Below, one piece after another: positions 9,891-19,156 of a stretch of 39,927 nt of DNA (its first letter is position 1; each line of letters begins with the position of its first letter). The stretch lies in NCBI GenBank assembly GCA_013607775.1, contig VCAW01000022.1, positions 1-39,927 of the forward strand, given 5' to 3'. The notes under the pieces were generated by a model that did no database searches, was not told where the DNA came from, and saw only the letters and a program-made list of their open reading frames with translations. This stretch comes from Campylobacterota bacterium (GTDB lineage: Bacteria; Campylobacterota; Campylobacteria; Campylobacterales; Sulfurovaceae). The position numbers and the translations under genes are program-made.

Positions 9891-10865
9891 ATGGGAATAG
9901 ATAGTTTAATTGGCGGTACCATCTGGGATGAGTACAGTAACAAGGTTACAGACCTTATGAATAACCCACAAAACATGGGTGAGATTACAGAAGAACAAGC
10001 TGAAGAGATGGGTGCTAGACTCATCGTTGCTGATTTTGGAGCAGAAAGTTGTGGAGATGCCGTACGTCTTTACTGGGCAGTTGATCCAAAAACCGATAAA
10101 ATTCTTTTGTCTAAATTTAAAAGTTTTGGTTGTGGTACAGCGATTGCTTCTTCAGACACTATGGCTGAACTTTGTAAAGACAAAACTGTAGATGAAGCTG
10201 TAAAAATCACAAACATCGATGTAGAACTTGCGATGCGTGATGATGCAGATACCCCTGCAGTACCACCACAAAAGATGCACTGTTCTGTTATGGCGTATGA
10301 TGTCATCAAAAAAGCTGCTGCACAGTATAAAGGTGTAGATATGGAGAGCTTTGAAGAAGAGGTCATCGTGTGTGAATGTGCACGTGTAACACTCTCTACA
10401 CTTCAAGAAGTCATCCGTCTTAATGACCTTACCACTGTTGAACAGATAACAGACTATACCAAAGCCGGTGCATTTTGTAAATCATGTATCAAACCTGGTG
10501 GACATGAAGAGAAAGACGTCTACCTTGTAGACCTTCTTGAAGAGTATGAAAAAGAGAAACTAGCAGGCAAAGCATCATTGGGCAATGACGCTGCACCTGC
10601 AGGTGACTTTGCTGGTATGACTATAGTCCAACGTATTAAAGCTGTTGATAAAGTAGTGGATGAAAACATTCGTCAAATGCTCATCATGGATGGTGGAGAT
10701 ATGGAAATCTTGGACATCAAAGAAAACGGTGAAAACTTTGACATCTACATCCGTTACCTAGGTGCATGTTCTGGCTGTGCAAGTTCTGCTACAGGTACAC
10801 TCTTTGCGATTGAAAACATCTTAAAAGAGAAACTTAGCGATAAAATTAGAGTCTTACCTATCTAA
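9891..10865 (+). CDS. nifU: Fe-S cluster assembly scaffold NifU
   Basis: A scaffold on which Fe-S clusters are built before transfer to target proteins. Three domains are visible. The IscU-like N-terminal domain has ligand candidates C54, C81 and C131. A central [2Fe-2S] BFD-like domain has C161, C163, C196 and C199 in CEC and CKSC. The C-terminal NifU domain has C293 and C296 in GACSGC. The 324-residue length fits full NifU proteins. It follows nifS after a 116-base structured gap. AAGGAA lies just upstream of the ATG. Confidence 0.94.
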   Translation: MGIDSLIGGTIWDEYSNKVTDLMNNPQNMGEITEEQAEEMGARLIVADFGAESCGDAVRLYWAVDPKTDKILLSKFKSFGCGTAIASSDTMAELCKDKTVDEAVKITNIDVELAMRDDADTPAVPPQKMHCSVMAYDVIKKAAAQYKGVDMESFEEEVIVCECARVTLSTLQEVIRLNDLTTVEQITDYTKAGAFCKSCIKPGGHEEKDVYLVDLLEEYEKEKLAGKASLGNDAAPAGDFAGMTIVQRIKAVDKVVDENIRQMLIMDGGDMEILDIKENGENFDIYIRYLGACSGCASSATGTLFAIENILKEKLSDKIRVLPI

Positions 10866-10901
10866 GTTATTCACATTCGCATTTTCTCTTTCCTTTCCTT
10901 C

Positions 10902-10923
10902 ATTCAAGCCTTTTGGCTTGGAT
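10902..10923 (+). terminator. Terminator after nifU
   Basis: ATTCAAGCC (10902-10910) pairs with GGCTTGGAT (10915-10923), one G-U pair included, around a TTTT loop. It is followed by TATATTTTAATG and lies 36 bases beyond the nifU stop. Confidence 0.6.
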
Positions 10924-10975
10924 TATATTTTAATGACTCAATCTCTTCCTTAGACTTTTAAACATTTTTATAATA

Positions 10976-11164
10976 CTACGTAAAAATACTATTAATATAT
11001 ATCACCAATGTAAAAATTATAGGATGTAACCACCATAAATTACTTTGATTTAATGCTTGTAAATGAAGAGAAGGATGATCTATCCATGCACTGTAATGCA
11101 TAGAGAGAGAAAGAAAGAAAAAGAGAAGAAAAAAGATTTTAAATTCTCTTTTTACTATGTACAT
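10976..11164 (-). CDS. Small two-TM membrane protein coupled to sqr
   Basis: A 62-residue protein of unknown function. It begins MYIVKREFK, has a first hydrophobic span (FFLLFFFLSLSMHYSAW, about 11-28), a short polar stretch DHPSLHLQALNQ, and a second span beginning WWLHPIIFTLVIY (about 42-56). Its ATG overlaps the sqr stop by one base (TAATG), with GAGAGGA a few bases upstream inside sqr. This is a strong sign of translational coupling and the reason to believe so short a gene. A longer in-frame start exists inside sqr but lacks this placement. An inner-membrane partner for sulfide:quinone oxidoreductase is an inference from position only. Confidence 0.6.
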   Translation of the reverse strand: MYIVKREFKIFFLLFFFLSLSMHYSAWIDHPSLHLQALNQSNLWWLHPIIFTLVIYINSIFT

Positions 11165-12646
11165 TACATAAGTCCTCTCATCATCAAATACCAATACATT
11201 GGTTTAAGCATATATAAATCAAATGCCCACCACATCCAACGTGGTCTACTTGGGTCTAGCACAGGGAAAGAAGGAGCAAGACCATCATAATTAAACTCTG
11301 CTAACATTATCTTCCCATATTCTGTTTTAAGTGGACAAACAGTATAACCATCAAACTTTGCTTTTGGTTCTTTACCTTCTAAAACAGAAACAAGATTTTC
11401 AACAAGTATTGGGCCATGGTGTCTTGCAGAACCACCTGTTTTACCTTTAGGAATACCCAAAATATCTCCTATACCAAAAACATTTTTATATTTTATATGC
11501 TGCAATGTATTTAGGTCACACGCCAACCAACCTTTTGCATTACCCTTTTGCCAACCTAATAAAGATTCTGCTACAGATTTTACTGGTCTCATAGGTGGTA
11601 CTACATGAATAAAATCATATTTCATCTCAACCATTTCTGTATGATCAATCATATCATACTCTTCCAAATCAGCATCATATTCACCTTTGGTTTGATAGGT
11701 ATGTTCAAAGGTAGCTATTTTATTTTCTGGATCGATTTTACGAAGTACATGATTCCATTTATCTTCAATATTTCCATACATTGGAGTCACTTCATCTACA
11801 AGTGTTTTGTTGTATTCTGGTATACCAAAAAGTGTTGTACCTTTTTTACAAAAAGAAAAAGAAGCATTTTTACTTACATCAGCACCACCATCTGGTCCAT
11901 TACCTCTTAAATAATCATCACTTAAATAAAGTATTTTTGTGGTGCTCCACCACATTTTATGGGTGTATCTGGTTGTGTACATATTACCTCTATAGGTTTT
12001 TCAGGAGAAGCTGCTTCAGATGCTTTTCTTACTTCTTTAAACCACTCATATGTGACTACCCCTCCTTTGGCTGTACCAGCAATAGGGTCATTAAGATATA
12101 CAGAGGATATACCATGTTTACCCACCAAATCTGCATGCATTCCTTCTATACACCTTCATAATGGTACTCTAACCCTGTAGCAACCACTAAAAAATCATAA
12201 GATATATCCCCATTTTTTTGCGTTGTCACTTTATTATTATCTGGATCAAATGAAGTAACTTCATCTTTTACCCATGTAACATCATCTGAAATAAAATCAC
12301 TGTTACTCTTTTGTATATCACTCTCAGTTAAAAGCCCCACAGCCATAAATACTTGTCCTGGCTGATAAAGATGTATTTCATTAGGTGCAATAATAATAAT
12401 TTCACCATTAGGCACAGCACTTTTTAATCTTGCCATAGCCATAATACCACCTGCACCACCACCTACTATGACAATTTTTGCTTTTTTATCTGTGCTTACA
12501 GATGCTTCTATAGAAATTGGCGCACCCATCATCATAGCAGCACCACCGGTAAGCCCCATAATTTTTAGAGCATCTCTTCTGCTTAAATTTTCTTCTTTAT
12601 GTAAGATATCATAAGCTATTTTACTAGCTTCTATTTTTTTATTCAC
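11164..12646 (-). pseudogene. sqr: Tat-type sulfide:quinone oxidoreductase with two -1 frameshifts
   Basis: A flavoprotein expected to oxidise sulfide and pass electrons to quinone. Read across three frames it gives about 494 codons. It has a twin-arginine signal (SRRDALKIMG), an FAD motif IVIVGGGAGG, the redox-cysteine block IKCGGAPQK, a second cysteine block YTVCPLKTEYGKIMLAEF, and an aromatic C-terminal amphipathic tail (RWMWWAF..LKPMYWYL) typical of membrane-bound SQR. The frame breaks near 12148 (after YHYEGV) and at the T5 run 11934-11938 (after APQK); one extra T on the plus strand at each site restores it. GTG at 12646 is chosen because AAGGATT precedes it. All catalytic motifs survive, so sequencing error is a serious alternative to gene loss. 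A flavocytochrome c-type relative is the other family option. Confidence 0.75.
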
Positions 12647-12708
12647 TTGTAATCCTTCAATACTTTTATATTGAATTTTATAACATATGACTAAAAAAAA
12701 CATCTTAA

Positions 12709-12729
12709 AACTTATAATTTTAATAAGTT
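12709..12729 (-). terminator. Weak terminator after recJ
   Basis: AACTTAT (12709-12715) and ATAAGTT (12723-12729) form an AT-only 7-bp stem overlapping the recJ stop. On the minus strand it is followed by TTTTAAGATG and eight T residues. A TGTTATAAA extended -10 then precedes sqr, so sqr probably has its own promoter. Confidence 0.4.
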
Positions 12730-14306
12730 ATCATTATCTTATTTACTATAAGTTGTAGTGTGATATTCCCTCTAAAGTGATTTTCATTCACCGTATAAAC
12801 CACATCAACTTTACTTCCTACTTCATAGACTTCACGTGTCTTAAACTGCACTCCAACCATGACTATACCCTCTTGAGAAAAAGAAAAACGTAGGTGTTCT
12901 CCTTCTTTTCCCATGGTATCTGCCTGTAAAATTTCTACATTTTTACTTATGAACTTTGGAGTAGGATTTCCTTGACCATAAGGTTGATACTTTTGTACCA
13001 GTTTTGTGAGTTCAAAAGAGATATCTTTAAAGTGGAGTTTTCCTACGATGTCTGGGTCTACTTCTTCTTTAATGTAGTTACCCTCAGCATAATTGATTTG
13101 CAATTGTTTTTTAAAGGCTTCTAAGCTCTCAGAATACAAAGATAGGCCTATGGCTGCCTGATGTCCTCCAAACTTCTCTAGGTGGCTTCTACAGCTGTTT
13201 GTAATAGCAAATAGATCACACTCTCCAAAGCTTCTTCCACTTCCTTTGAGTAAACCCTCGCCGTTATTACTTAAAACAATACAAGGTTTTTCATGATGTC
13301 GCGCAACTCTAGCTGCTACAATGCCTACCACACCCTCATGCCACTCCTTGCCCGCTACTACGATAACTTCATCTTCAAAATTCACTTGAGCAAGTACCTT
13401 GGTGGTTATCTCCTGTTCTGTGGCTTTACGTGCATTGTTAAAATCTACCAATCGACCTAATCTTACTCTGGCATCATAAATGTTGGTAGAGGCTAAAAAC
13501 TCTACAGCATATTTGGCATCATCCATACGCCCAGCACTATTGAGTAAAGGTGCAAGAAAGAAACCTATATCTTCTGCATTCAGTGCCTCTTTCTGGCTAT
13601 GTTCTAAAAAAGCTTTTATGGCAGGCCGTCTACTTTTATTAAGTGCTTCTATACCTGCATTCACCATAGCTCTGTTGATATGTTGCAAAGGCATCATATC
13701 GGCAATGATAGCAATAGCAGTGAGTTCCATATAAGGCATCATATTAATTTTTATTTTCATTGCATTTTTAAGAGAGGCAATGAGATACCAGGCTATTTGG
13801 GCACCACAAACATCAGAGTAAGGGAAATTACACTCTTCTTGCTTTTGGTCGATGATAGCATAACACTCAGGTACTTCAGGAGCAAGCAGATGGTGGTCAG
13901 TAATAATAAGTTCTATACCTTGCTCTTTACAAAGTTTGGCAGCATAGACTGCTGAGATACCATTATCAACTGTAATAGCTAAATCTGTTCCAATTATGCG
14001 TGGTATAATATTAGCTGAAAGTCCATAGCCATCTTTAAAACGGTTAGGAATTATCCACTCTATGGGATAGTCTATCTCTTCAAAAAAGAGTTTCATGAGT
14101 GTAGTTGAAGTGACCCCATCAACATCATAATCACCAATAATGGTTATTTTTTCTTTGTTATGTATGGCTTGTACTATACGCTCTGTGGCTTTGTCCATAT
14201 CTTTAAAAGTAGAAGGATTTGGGAGGCCTTTTAAAGAGAGAAATCCCTCTTTAAAACGATTTTGTAAAAGTGTTTCTAACGCCTGAAGCGTTAATGATGG
14301 ATACAT
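12720..14306 (-). CDS. recJ: Single-stranded-DNA-specific exonuclease RecJ
   Basis: A 5'-3' single-strand exonuclease used in recombination and repair. It is a DHH-family phosphoesterase. Motif I is GDYDVDGVTS (D59, D61, D63), motif II includes VDNG, and the DHH motif is ITDHHL (137-139). The DHHA1 region follows with SGRSFGECDLF and FGGHQAAIGLS. The length of 528 residues is normal for Campylobacterota RecJ. The ATG overlaps the pyrG stop by one base (TAATG), so the two are translationally coupled. Confidence 0.93.
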   Translation of the reverse strand: MYPSLTLQALETLLQNRFKEGFLSLKGLPNPSTFKDMDKATERIVQAIHNKEKITIIGDYDVDGVTSTTLMKLFFEEIDYPIEWIIPNRFKDGYGLSANIIPRIIGTDLAITVDNGISAVYAAKLCKEQGIELIITDHHLLAPEVPECYAIIDQKQEECNFPYSDVCGAQIAWYLIASLKNAMKIKINMMPYMELTAIAIIADMMPLQHINRAMVNAGIEALNKSRRPAIKAFLEHSQKEALNAEDIGFFLAPLLNSAGRMDDAKYAVEFLASTNIYDARVRLGRLVDFNNARKATEQEITTKVLAQVNFEDEVIVVAGKEWHEGVVGIVAARVARHHEKPCIVLSNNGEGLLKGSGRSFGECDLFAITNSCRSHLEKFGGHQAAIGLSLYSESLEAFKKQLQINYAEGNYIKEEVDPDIVGKLHFKDISFELTKLVQKYQPYGQGNPTPKFISKNVEILQADTMGKEGEHLRFSFSQEGIVMVGVQFKTREVYEVGSKVDVVYTVNENHFRGNITLQLIVNKIMITY

Positions 14307-15946
14307 TATGCTTCTGTATTTTTATGTTTTTGCGCAGCATCTACAAATGCCAAGATAGACGGGTTTGCATTTTGTAGTCTTGAAGTAAATTCTGGGTGAA
14401 ACTGAACCCCTAAAAACCATGGGTGATCTTTCACTTCTACAGCCTCTATAAGTCCATGAGACTCACCAGTAATATCCATACCGTTTGCTTCTAAAGCCTC
14501 TCTATATTTAGGATTGGCTTCATAACGGTGTCTATGGCGTTCAAAAATGATTGGAGCATCATAGGCAGCACGTAAATTAGAACCCTCTTTGGTTTCACAC
14601 TCATACTCACCAAGTCTCAGTGTTCCACCCATAGCAGTTGTTGCTGTACGAATTTGCTTTGCACCTGCAGCATCTATAAATTCATCGATAAGATAAATAA
14701 TAGGTGCCGATGTATTTTCATTAAATTCTACAGAGTTTGCATCTTCTAATTTAAGCATATTTCTGGCAAATTCTACCATAGAGAGTTGCATACCAAGACA
14801 GATACCAAGGAACGGTACTTTATTAACTCTGGCATATTCTATAGCAAGTATTTTACCTTCTATACCACGTTCACCAAAACCACCCGCCACAAGAACACCA
14901 TCACAGTCATTAAGATATTTTTCTGCACCATCATCTTCTATTTTTTCTGAGTCTACCCATTTAATGTTTACCCTTGTATCAAGATGTGCTCCACAGTGAA
15001 TAAGTGCTTCAGTAAGTGATTTATAGGATTCTTTTAAATCTAGATATTTACCTACAAAGGCAATCTTCATTTCATCATTTGGCATAATAATTCGATTAAC
15101 CAAAATACCCCACTCATCCATTTTTGGTTCACAATTATCAAGTTCTAATTGTTTACAAATAGGCGTAAGAATATCTTGTGCTAAAAAGTTCAATGGTACT
15201 TTATAGATAGTTGATGCATCTTCTGCTACGATAACAGAATCTTCTTCAACATCACAAGAGTAGGCTATTTTACGTTTAATATCAGCTGTTACAGGTACTT
15301 CAGCACGAAGTACTAACATATGAGGTGCAATACCTATACGTCTTAACTCTTGTACTGAGTGTTGTGTAGGTTTAGTTTTAAGTTCACCTGCTGCTTTAAT
15401 ATATGGTAAAAGAGTTACATGAATGTTCATCACACGAGAGCGACCTAATTCATGTTTAATTTGTCTAATGGTTTCAAGAAAAGGAAGACCTTCAATATCT
15501 CCAGTAGTTCCTCCTAGCTCAACGATAAGAATATCTTTACCCTCACCAGCACTAAAAATACGTTCTTTAATTTCATTTACAATATGAGGTACAACTTGAA
15601 TAGTTTTTCCAAGGTATTTACCTTTACGTTCATTTTCAATGACTGTTTTATAAACAAGTCCTGTAGTAAAGTTATTATTTTGTGTCAAAGATGTATCTAA
15701 AAATCTTTCATAATGTCCTAAATCAAGGTCTGTTTCTGCACCATCTTTAGTCACAAACACTTCTCCATGTTCAAGTGGAGACATCGTACCAGGGTCGACG
15801 TTAATGTATGGATCTAATTTAAGAACACCTACGCGTTGTCCTGTATGTTTTAATAATGTACCTATACTTGCAGCCGTGATACCTTTTCCTAAAGAAGAAA
15901 GTACACCACCTGTAACAAAAATATATTTTGTTGAAATTTCACTCAT
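14306..15946 (-). CDS. pyrG: CTP synthase (glutamine hydrolysing)
   Basis: It aminates UTP to CTP using glutamine and ATP. The N-terminal synthetase domain begins with [12 protein letters not shown] (11-22). The C-terminal class I glutamine amidotransferase domain has the nucleophile C383 in GICLGMQL and the H517/E519 pair in VQFHPEF. At 546 residues it is full length. It lies between dnaN and recJ on the minus strand, 15 bases after dnaN, with AAAGGAAT before the start. Confidence 0.96.
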   Translation of the reverse strand: MSEISTKYIFVTGGVLSSLGKGITAASIGTLLKHTGQRVGVLKLDPYINVDPGTMSPLEHGEVFVTKDGAETDLDLGHYERFLDTSLTQNNNFTTGLVYKTVIENERKGKYLGKTIQVVPHIVNEIKERIFSAGEGKDILIVELGGTTGDIEGLPFLETIRQIKHELGRSRVMNIHVTLLPYIKAAGELKTKPTQHSVQELRRIGIAPHMLVLRAEVPVTADIKRKIAYSCDVEEDSVIVAEDASTIYKVPLNFLAQDILTPICKQLELDNCEPKMDEWGILVNRIIMPNDEMKIAFVGKYLDLKESYKSLTEALIHCGAHLDTRVNIKWVDSEKIEDDGAEKYLNDCDGVLVAGGFGERGIEGKILAIEYARVNKVPFLGICLGMQLSMVEFARNMLKLEDANSVEFNENTSAPIIYLIDEFIDAAGAKQIRTATTAMGGTLRLGEYECETKEGSNLRAAYDAPIIFERHRHRYEANPKYREALEANGMDITGESHGLIEAVEVKDHPWFLGVQFHPEFTSRLQNANPSILAFVDAAQKHKNTEA

Positions 15947-15961
15947 ATAACGTTATTCCTT

Positions 15962-17029
15962 TTATGCAACAATTGGCATGATGATTGTAATAAAATTATC
16001 GTCTTTAACGATAAATGGTAGAGATGGTTCGTTGAATTCAATAGTAAATTCATTTTTATTAACTTGTGAGATAAAGTCTAAAATGTATTTAGAATTAAAA
16101 GAGAGTTCAAATTTATCAGATAAACCTGTATTGATTTCTAATTCTGTTTTGGCTTCAACATTGTCTGCACTTAATGATTCAAAAATAATAGTATCTGAAA
16201 GTAAAATCATCTTAATTTCTTGAGAAATGGTTGTAATCATTTTAATAGCATCTATCATCTCTTTTTTAGGCAAAGTGATTTGATGTTTACAAGTTGCAGG
16301 AATAATACGTTGATAATCAGGGAATTTTCCATTTATTAAACGTGTATAGAAAAAATAATTTTCATTTGCAATGATAAGATTGGTTTCATCAAAATAAATA
16401 TTAATTTGATCTAAAAATAGTTTTTGTATTTCTAAAATAGCTTTTTTAGGAACTATAAGCGAAAGTGCTTCACTGTTATTTCCTGGAATAGATGCAATAG
16501 CAAGTCTTCTTGTATCTGTTCCTACTAAATCTGTAGAGTTTTCTTTTATATTAATAAGTGCACCATTGAGTTCAAATTTTGGATTGTTTGTATCAATAGC
16601 TGGAGATATTTTTTTAAGGTTTTGAATAAGGCTTAAAGAGTCAAGTGATATTTGAGGCTTATCTTCTATTGTTGGAAAAGTAGGATACATATTTGGATCA
16701 AAAGTAGGCAGTTTAAATTTAGAGTGTTTTTGTTTTATAATAAGTGTATCATCTAATATTTCTAAAACAATTTCATCATCTTTTAAAATACGAATAATGT
16801 CAAGAAGCTTTTTACCATTGGCAGTAAAAGAACCTTCTGCTTCAATCATAATATTATCAGTTACAATTTGCAGTCCAATCTCTGAATCTGTTGCCTTAAT
16901 AATACATTTGCCGTTTTGGGTGTTAAAGAGTATATGTGAAGTAATTTGACTTGCATCTTTTTTTTCTAAAAAAGGTTGTACATTAATGAGTATAGATTCT
17001 ATTATTTGTTTCTGTGCTCGTATCTTCAT
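15962..17029 (-). CDS. dnaN: DNA polymerase III beta subunit (sliding clamp)
   Basis: The ring-shaped processivity clamp of the replicase. The length of 355 residues and the pattern of three similar domains fit DnaN: N-terminal RAQKQIIESILINVQPF, central TDTRRLAIAS (about 176-185) and C-terminal PFIVKDDNFITIIMPIVA. The last segment matches the usual hydrophobic clamp C-terminus. It is downstream of dnaA in the classic dnaA-dnaN order, but the 166-base gap between them is AT-rich and holds DnaA-box-like sites. AAGGAAAG precedes the start. gyrB, often next, is replaced here by pyrG and recJ. Confidence 0.94.
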   Translation of the reverse strand: MKIRAQKQIIESILINVQPFLEKKDASQITSHILFNTQNGKCIIKATDSEIGLQIVTDNIMIEAEGSFTANGKKLLDIIRILKDDEIVLEILDDTLIIKQKHSKFKLPTFDPNMYPTFPTIEDKPQISLDSLSLIQNLKKISPAIDTNNPKFELNGALINIKENSTDLVGTDTRRLAIASIPGNNSEALSLIVPKKAILEIQKLFLDQINIYFDETNLIIANENYFFYTRLINGKFPDYQRIIPATCKHQITLPKKEMIDAIKMITTISQEIKMILLSDTIIFESLSADNVEAKTELEINTGLSDKFELSFNSKYILDFISQVNKNEFTIEFNEPSLPFIVKDDNFITIIMPIVA

Positions 17030-17083
17030 AGACTTTCCTTATTTTTAATAATATTAGTACGTAGTAGTAGTCTGACATGAAAT

Positions 17084-17193
17084 TGTGAAAAACTACTCTG
17101 TTGCCTTTGTAACTGTTGTTTGTGAGAGTGACTAAAAAAAATTAGCATTCACAGTTATTCACTTTTAAAATTATATCTTTTTTTCATTCAAGT
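17084..17193. other. Candidate oriC2: DnaA-box cluster and AT-rich stretch between dnaA and dnaN
   Basis: DnaA-box-like nonamers are TGTGAAAAA (17084-17092), GCATTCACA (17145-17153) and TTATTCACT (17155-17163). They are followed by an AT-rich run (17164-17186) suitable as an unwinding element. H. pylori is known to have a bipartite origin flanking dnaA, and this layout agrees with that. Confidence 0.55.
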
Positions 17194-17195
17194 TT

Positions 17196-18527
17196 CTATA
17201 CGTCATTTTGTGTATCAGTATGAACTTTATTGGAAAGTTCCTCAAGGAGCACTTTAAAGTTTTCATCATTGTCAATAATTTCATTGATTTTCTTCATTGC
17301 GTGTGAAATTGCAGTGTGGTCTTTCATACCAAAATAGACAGCAATTTGAGGCATGGAATTTGGCGTAAGATTTCTTGCTAAATAGATGGCTATTCTTCTG
17401 GCACTTACCACATTTTTAGTACGTTTTTTAGATTTGATATCTGAAGGTTTAATATTAAGCTCTTTAGAGATGATTTTGACAATATCATCAATGGTTACAT
17501 TGTCTCTTTTCTCTTTGAGTTGGTCTTTAATGGCATTTTGTGCAAAATCAAGTGTAATTTCTTGATTAAGCATATTTGAAAGTGCATTTAGTTTTATAAT
17601 AGTACCTTCAATTTCACGGATATTATCACCCATATGTGTAGCGATATAATTTACAATTTCATTGTTAAGGGTAATACCATCAAGTTCACATTTCTTTTGA
17701 ATAATAGCAATTTTTGTTTCAAGTCCAGGAGGTTGGATATCTGCCATCAAACCCCATTCAAAACGGGTTTTAAGTCTATCAACCAATCCGGCTATTTTGT
17801 TAGGTGCACGGTCTGCTGTGATAACAATTTGTTTGTTATTATTATGAAGTTCATTAAAGGTATGAAAAAATTCTTCTTGTGTTTGTTCTTTACGCGATAG
17901 AAACTGTATATCATCTATGAGGAGTAAATCACACTCTCTAAACTTGTCTCTAAATCTATCCATAGTTTGAGAACGAAGATGTGAAGTGAAGATATTCATA
18001 AACTGTTCAAGCGTGGTATAAATAACGGTTTTACCTAAATCAATATGATAGTTACCAATAGCTTGTAGTAAGTGGGTCTTACCCAAACCTACTCCACCAT
18101 AGATAAAGAGTGGATTGTACTGTTTTCCTGGTTTTTCTGCTACAGATTTGGCAGTGGTGTAGGCAAATTGATTCGAGTCTCCTACAATGAAACTGTCAAA
18201 TGTCAATGAGGGGTTAAGATAGGTACTTTTAGCATGGCTTTTTTCACTGCTTTTCTTTACTAAAGGTTTCGTTGTATTTTTACTTAATGTACCTACGTTT
18301 ATTTTCACTTCTGGTTTCACTTCACCCAATACTTCAAAGAGATGCATGATTTTTTCTGTATATTTACTTTTAATCCACTTTGTAACAATCATATTGGGTG
18401 CATTAAAGTAAACCATATTTGAACGTGAATTTTTTGCATCATAGACAAGTTTTTTTATATAGCGTTCATATTCTGTTTCACTTATTTCTTTTTTTAGTTC
18501 AAAAAGTACTTTTTGTCCTATATTCAT
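17196..18527 (-). CDS. dnaA: Chromosomal replication initiator DnaA
   Basis: The AAA+ initiator that binds oriC and opens the duplex. Visible parts are the N-terminal domain I, the Walker A motif GGVGLGKTH (about 144-152), the Walker B segment LLLIDDIQFL, and a C-terminal helix-turn-helix with the DnaA signature near MKDHTAISHAMKKI. It has 443 residues. Its start is preceded by AGGATAAAGAG. DnaA boxes in its own promoter region (18543-18674) imply autoregulation. It diverges from ruvC. Confidence 0.97.
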   Translation of the reverse strand: MNIGQKVLFELKKEISETEYERYIKKLVYDAKNSRSNMVYFNAPNMIVTKWIKSKYTEKIMHLFEVLGEVKPEVKINVGTLSKNTTKPLVKKSSEKSHAKSTYLNPSLTFDSFIVGDSNQFAYTTAKSVAEKPGKQYNPLFIYGGVGLGKTHLLQAIGNYHIDLGKTVIYTTLEQFMNIFTSHLRSQTMDRFRDKFRECDLLLIDDIQFLSRKEQTQEEFFHTFNELHNNNKQIVITADRAPNKIAGLVDRLKTRFEWGLMADIQPPGLETKIAIIQKKCELDGITLNNEIVNYIATHMGDNIREIEGTIIKLNALSNMLNQEITLDFAQNAIKDQLKEKRDNVTIDDIVKIISKELNIKPSDIKSKKRTKNVVSARRIAIYLARNLTPNSMPQIAVYFGMKDHTAISHAMKKINEIIDNDENFKVLLEELSNKVHTDTQNDV

Positions 18528-18542
18528 TTCTCTTTATCCTCT

Positions 18543-18674
18543 TTTTTCACATCAATATAAAGTTTAAAACCTTAATGTGAATAACTTTTCGAATTTTATC
18601 TAAATTTAGCTAAGATAGCGTTAGAAACGATAGTTGAATAGTTTTATTCACTATGTGAACAAAGGTGTGAATGA
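18543..18674. other. Candidate oriC1: DnaA-box cluster between dnaA and ruvC
   Basis: Nonamers seen are TTTTTCACA (18543-18551), TGTGAATAA (18576-18584, the exact reverse complement of TTATTCACA), TTATTCACT (18644-18652), TGTGAACAA (18654-18662) and TGTGAATGA (18666-18674, the exact complement of the H. pylori TCATTCACA box). The last overlaps the ruvC start codon. Three boxes are packed within 31 bases. Confidence 0.7.
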
Positions 18675-19156
18675 ATATTTTAGGAATAGACCCCGGAAGC
18701 CGTAATTTAGGGTACTGTATCATACATTGGGATGGAAAAAAGTTTTCACTTGTTGAAGCGGGTTTACTTAAAATGAAAGAAAAAGAGCTCCAAGCCCAAA
18801 TTATTGAGATGGTAGAGGGTATTGATCTTATTTTAAAGAATAATCATGTAAATGAAGTGGCCATTGAAGATATCTTTTTTGCATTTAACCCAAAGTCGGT
18901 GATTAAATTAGCACAGTTTAGAGGGGCTCTGTGTTTAAAAGTACTTCAGGAGATAGGTTATTTTCATGAGTATACAGCGCTACAGGTAAAAAAAGCAGTG
19001 ACAGGTAATGGAAAGGCAACCAAAGAACAAGTAGCCTTTATGGTAAAACGTCTCTATGGTATTAAAAAGGAGATAAAACCTCTAGATATTACCGATGCTA
19101 TGGCAATAGCACTTACACACCTTCAGAGGGTGAAAATGCGTAAGAAAAAGATTTAA
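18671..19156 (+). CDS. ruvC: Holliday junction resolvase RuvC
   Basis: An endonuclease that cuts Holliday junctions with RuvAB. The acidic catalytic residues are D7 in [12 protein letters not shown]66 in VAIEDIFF, and D139/D142 in DITDAMAIA. The length of 161 residues is normal. AAAGG at 18661-18665 sets the start at 18671. A DnaA box covers the start codon, so DnaA binding may affect its expression. Its 3' end overlaps the convergent L,D-transpeptidase gene by 4 bases. Confidence 0.94.
   Translation: MNILGIDPGSRNLGYCIIHWDGKKFSLVEAGLLKMKEKELQAQIIEMVEGIDLILKNNHVNEVAIEDIFFAFNPKSVIKLAQFRGALCLKVLQEIGYFHEYTALQVKKAVTGNGKATKEQVAFMVKRLYGIKKEIKPLDITDAMAIALTHLQRVKMRKKKI

Noticed and set aside
11781-12161. 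Plus-strand frame opposite sqr rich in His, Tyr, Phe and Cys
   Set aside because: Its composition is that of an antisense shadow, and the minus strand carries a recognisable SQR sequence.
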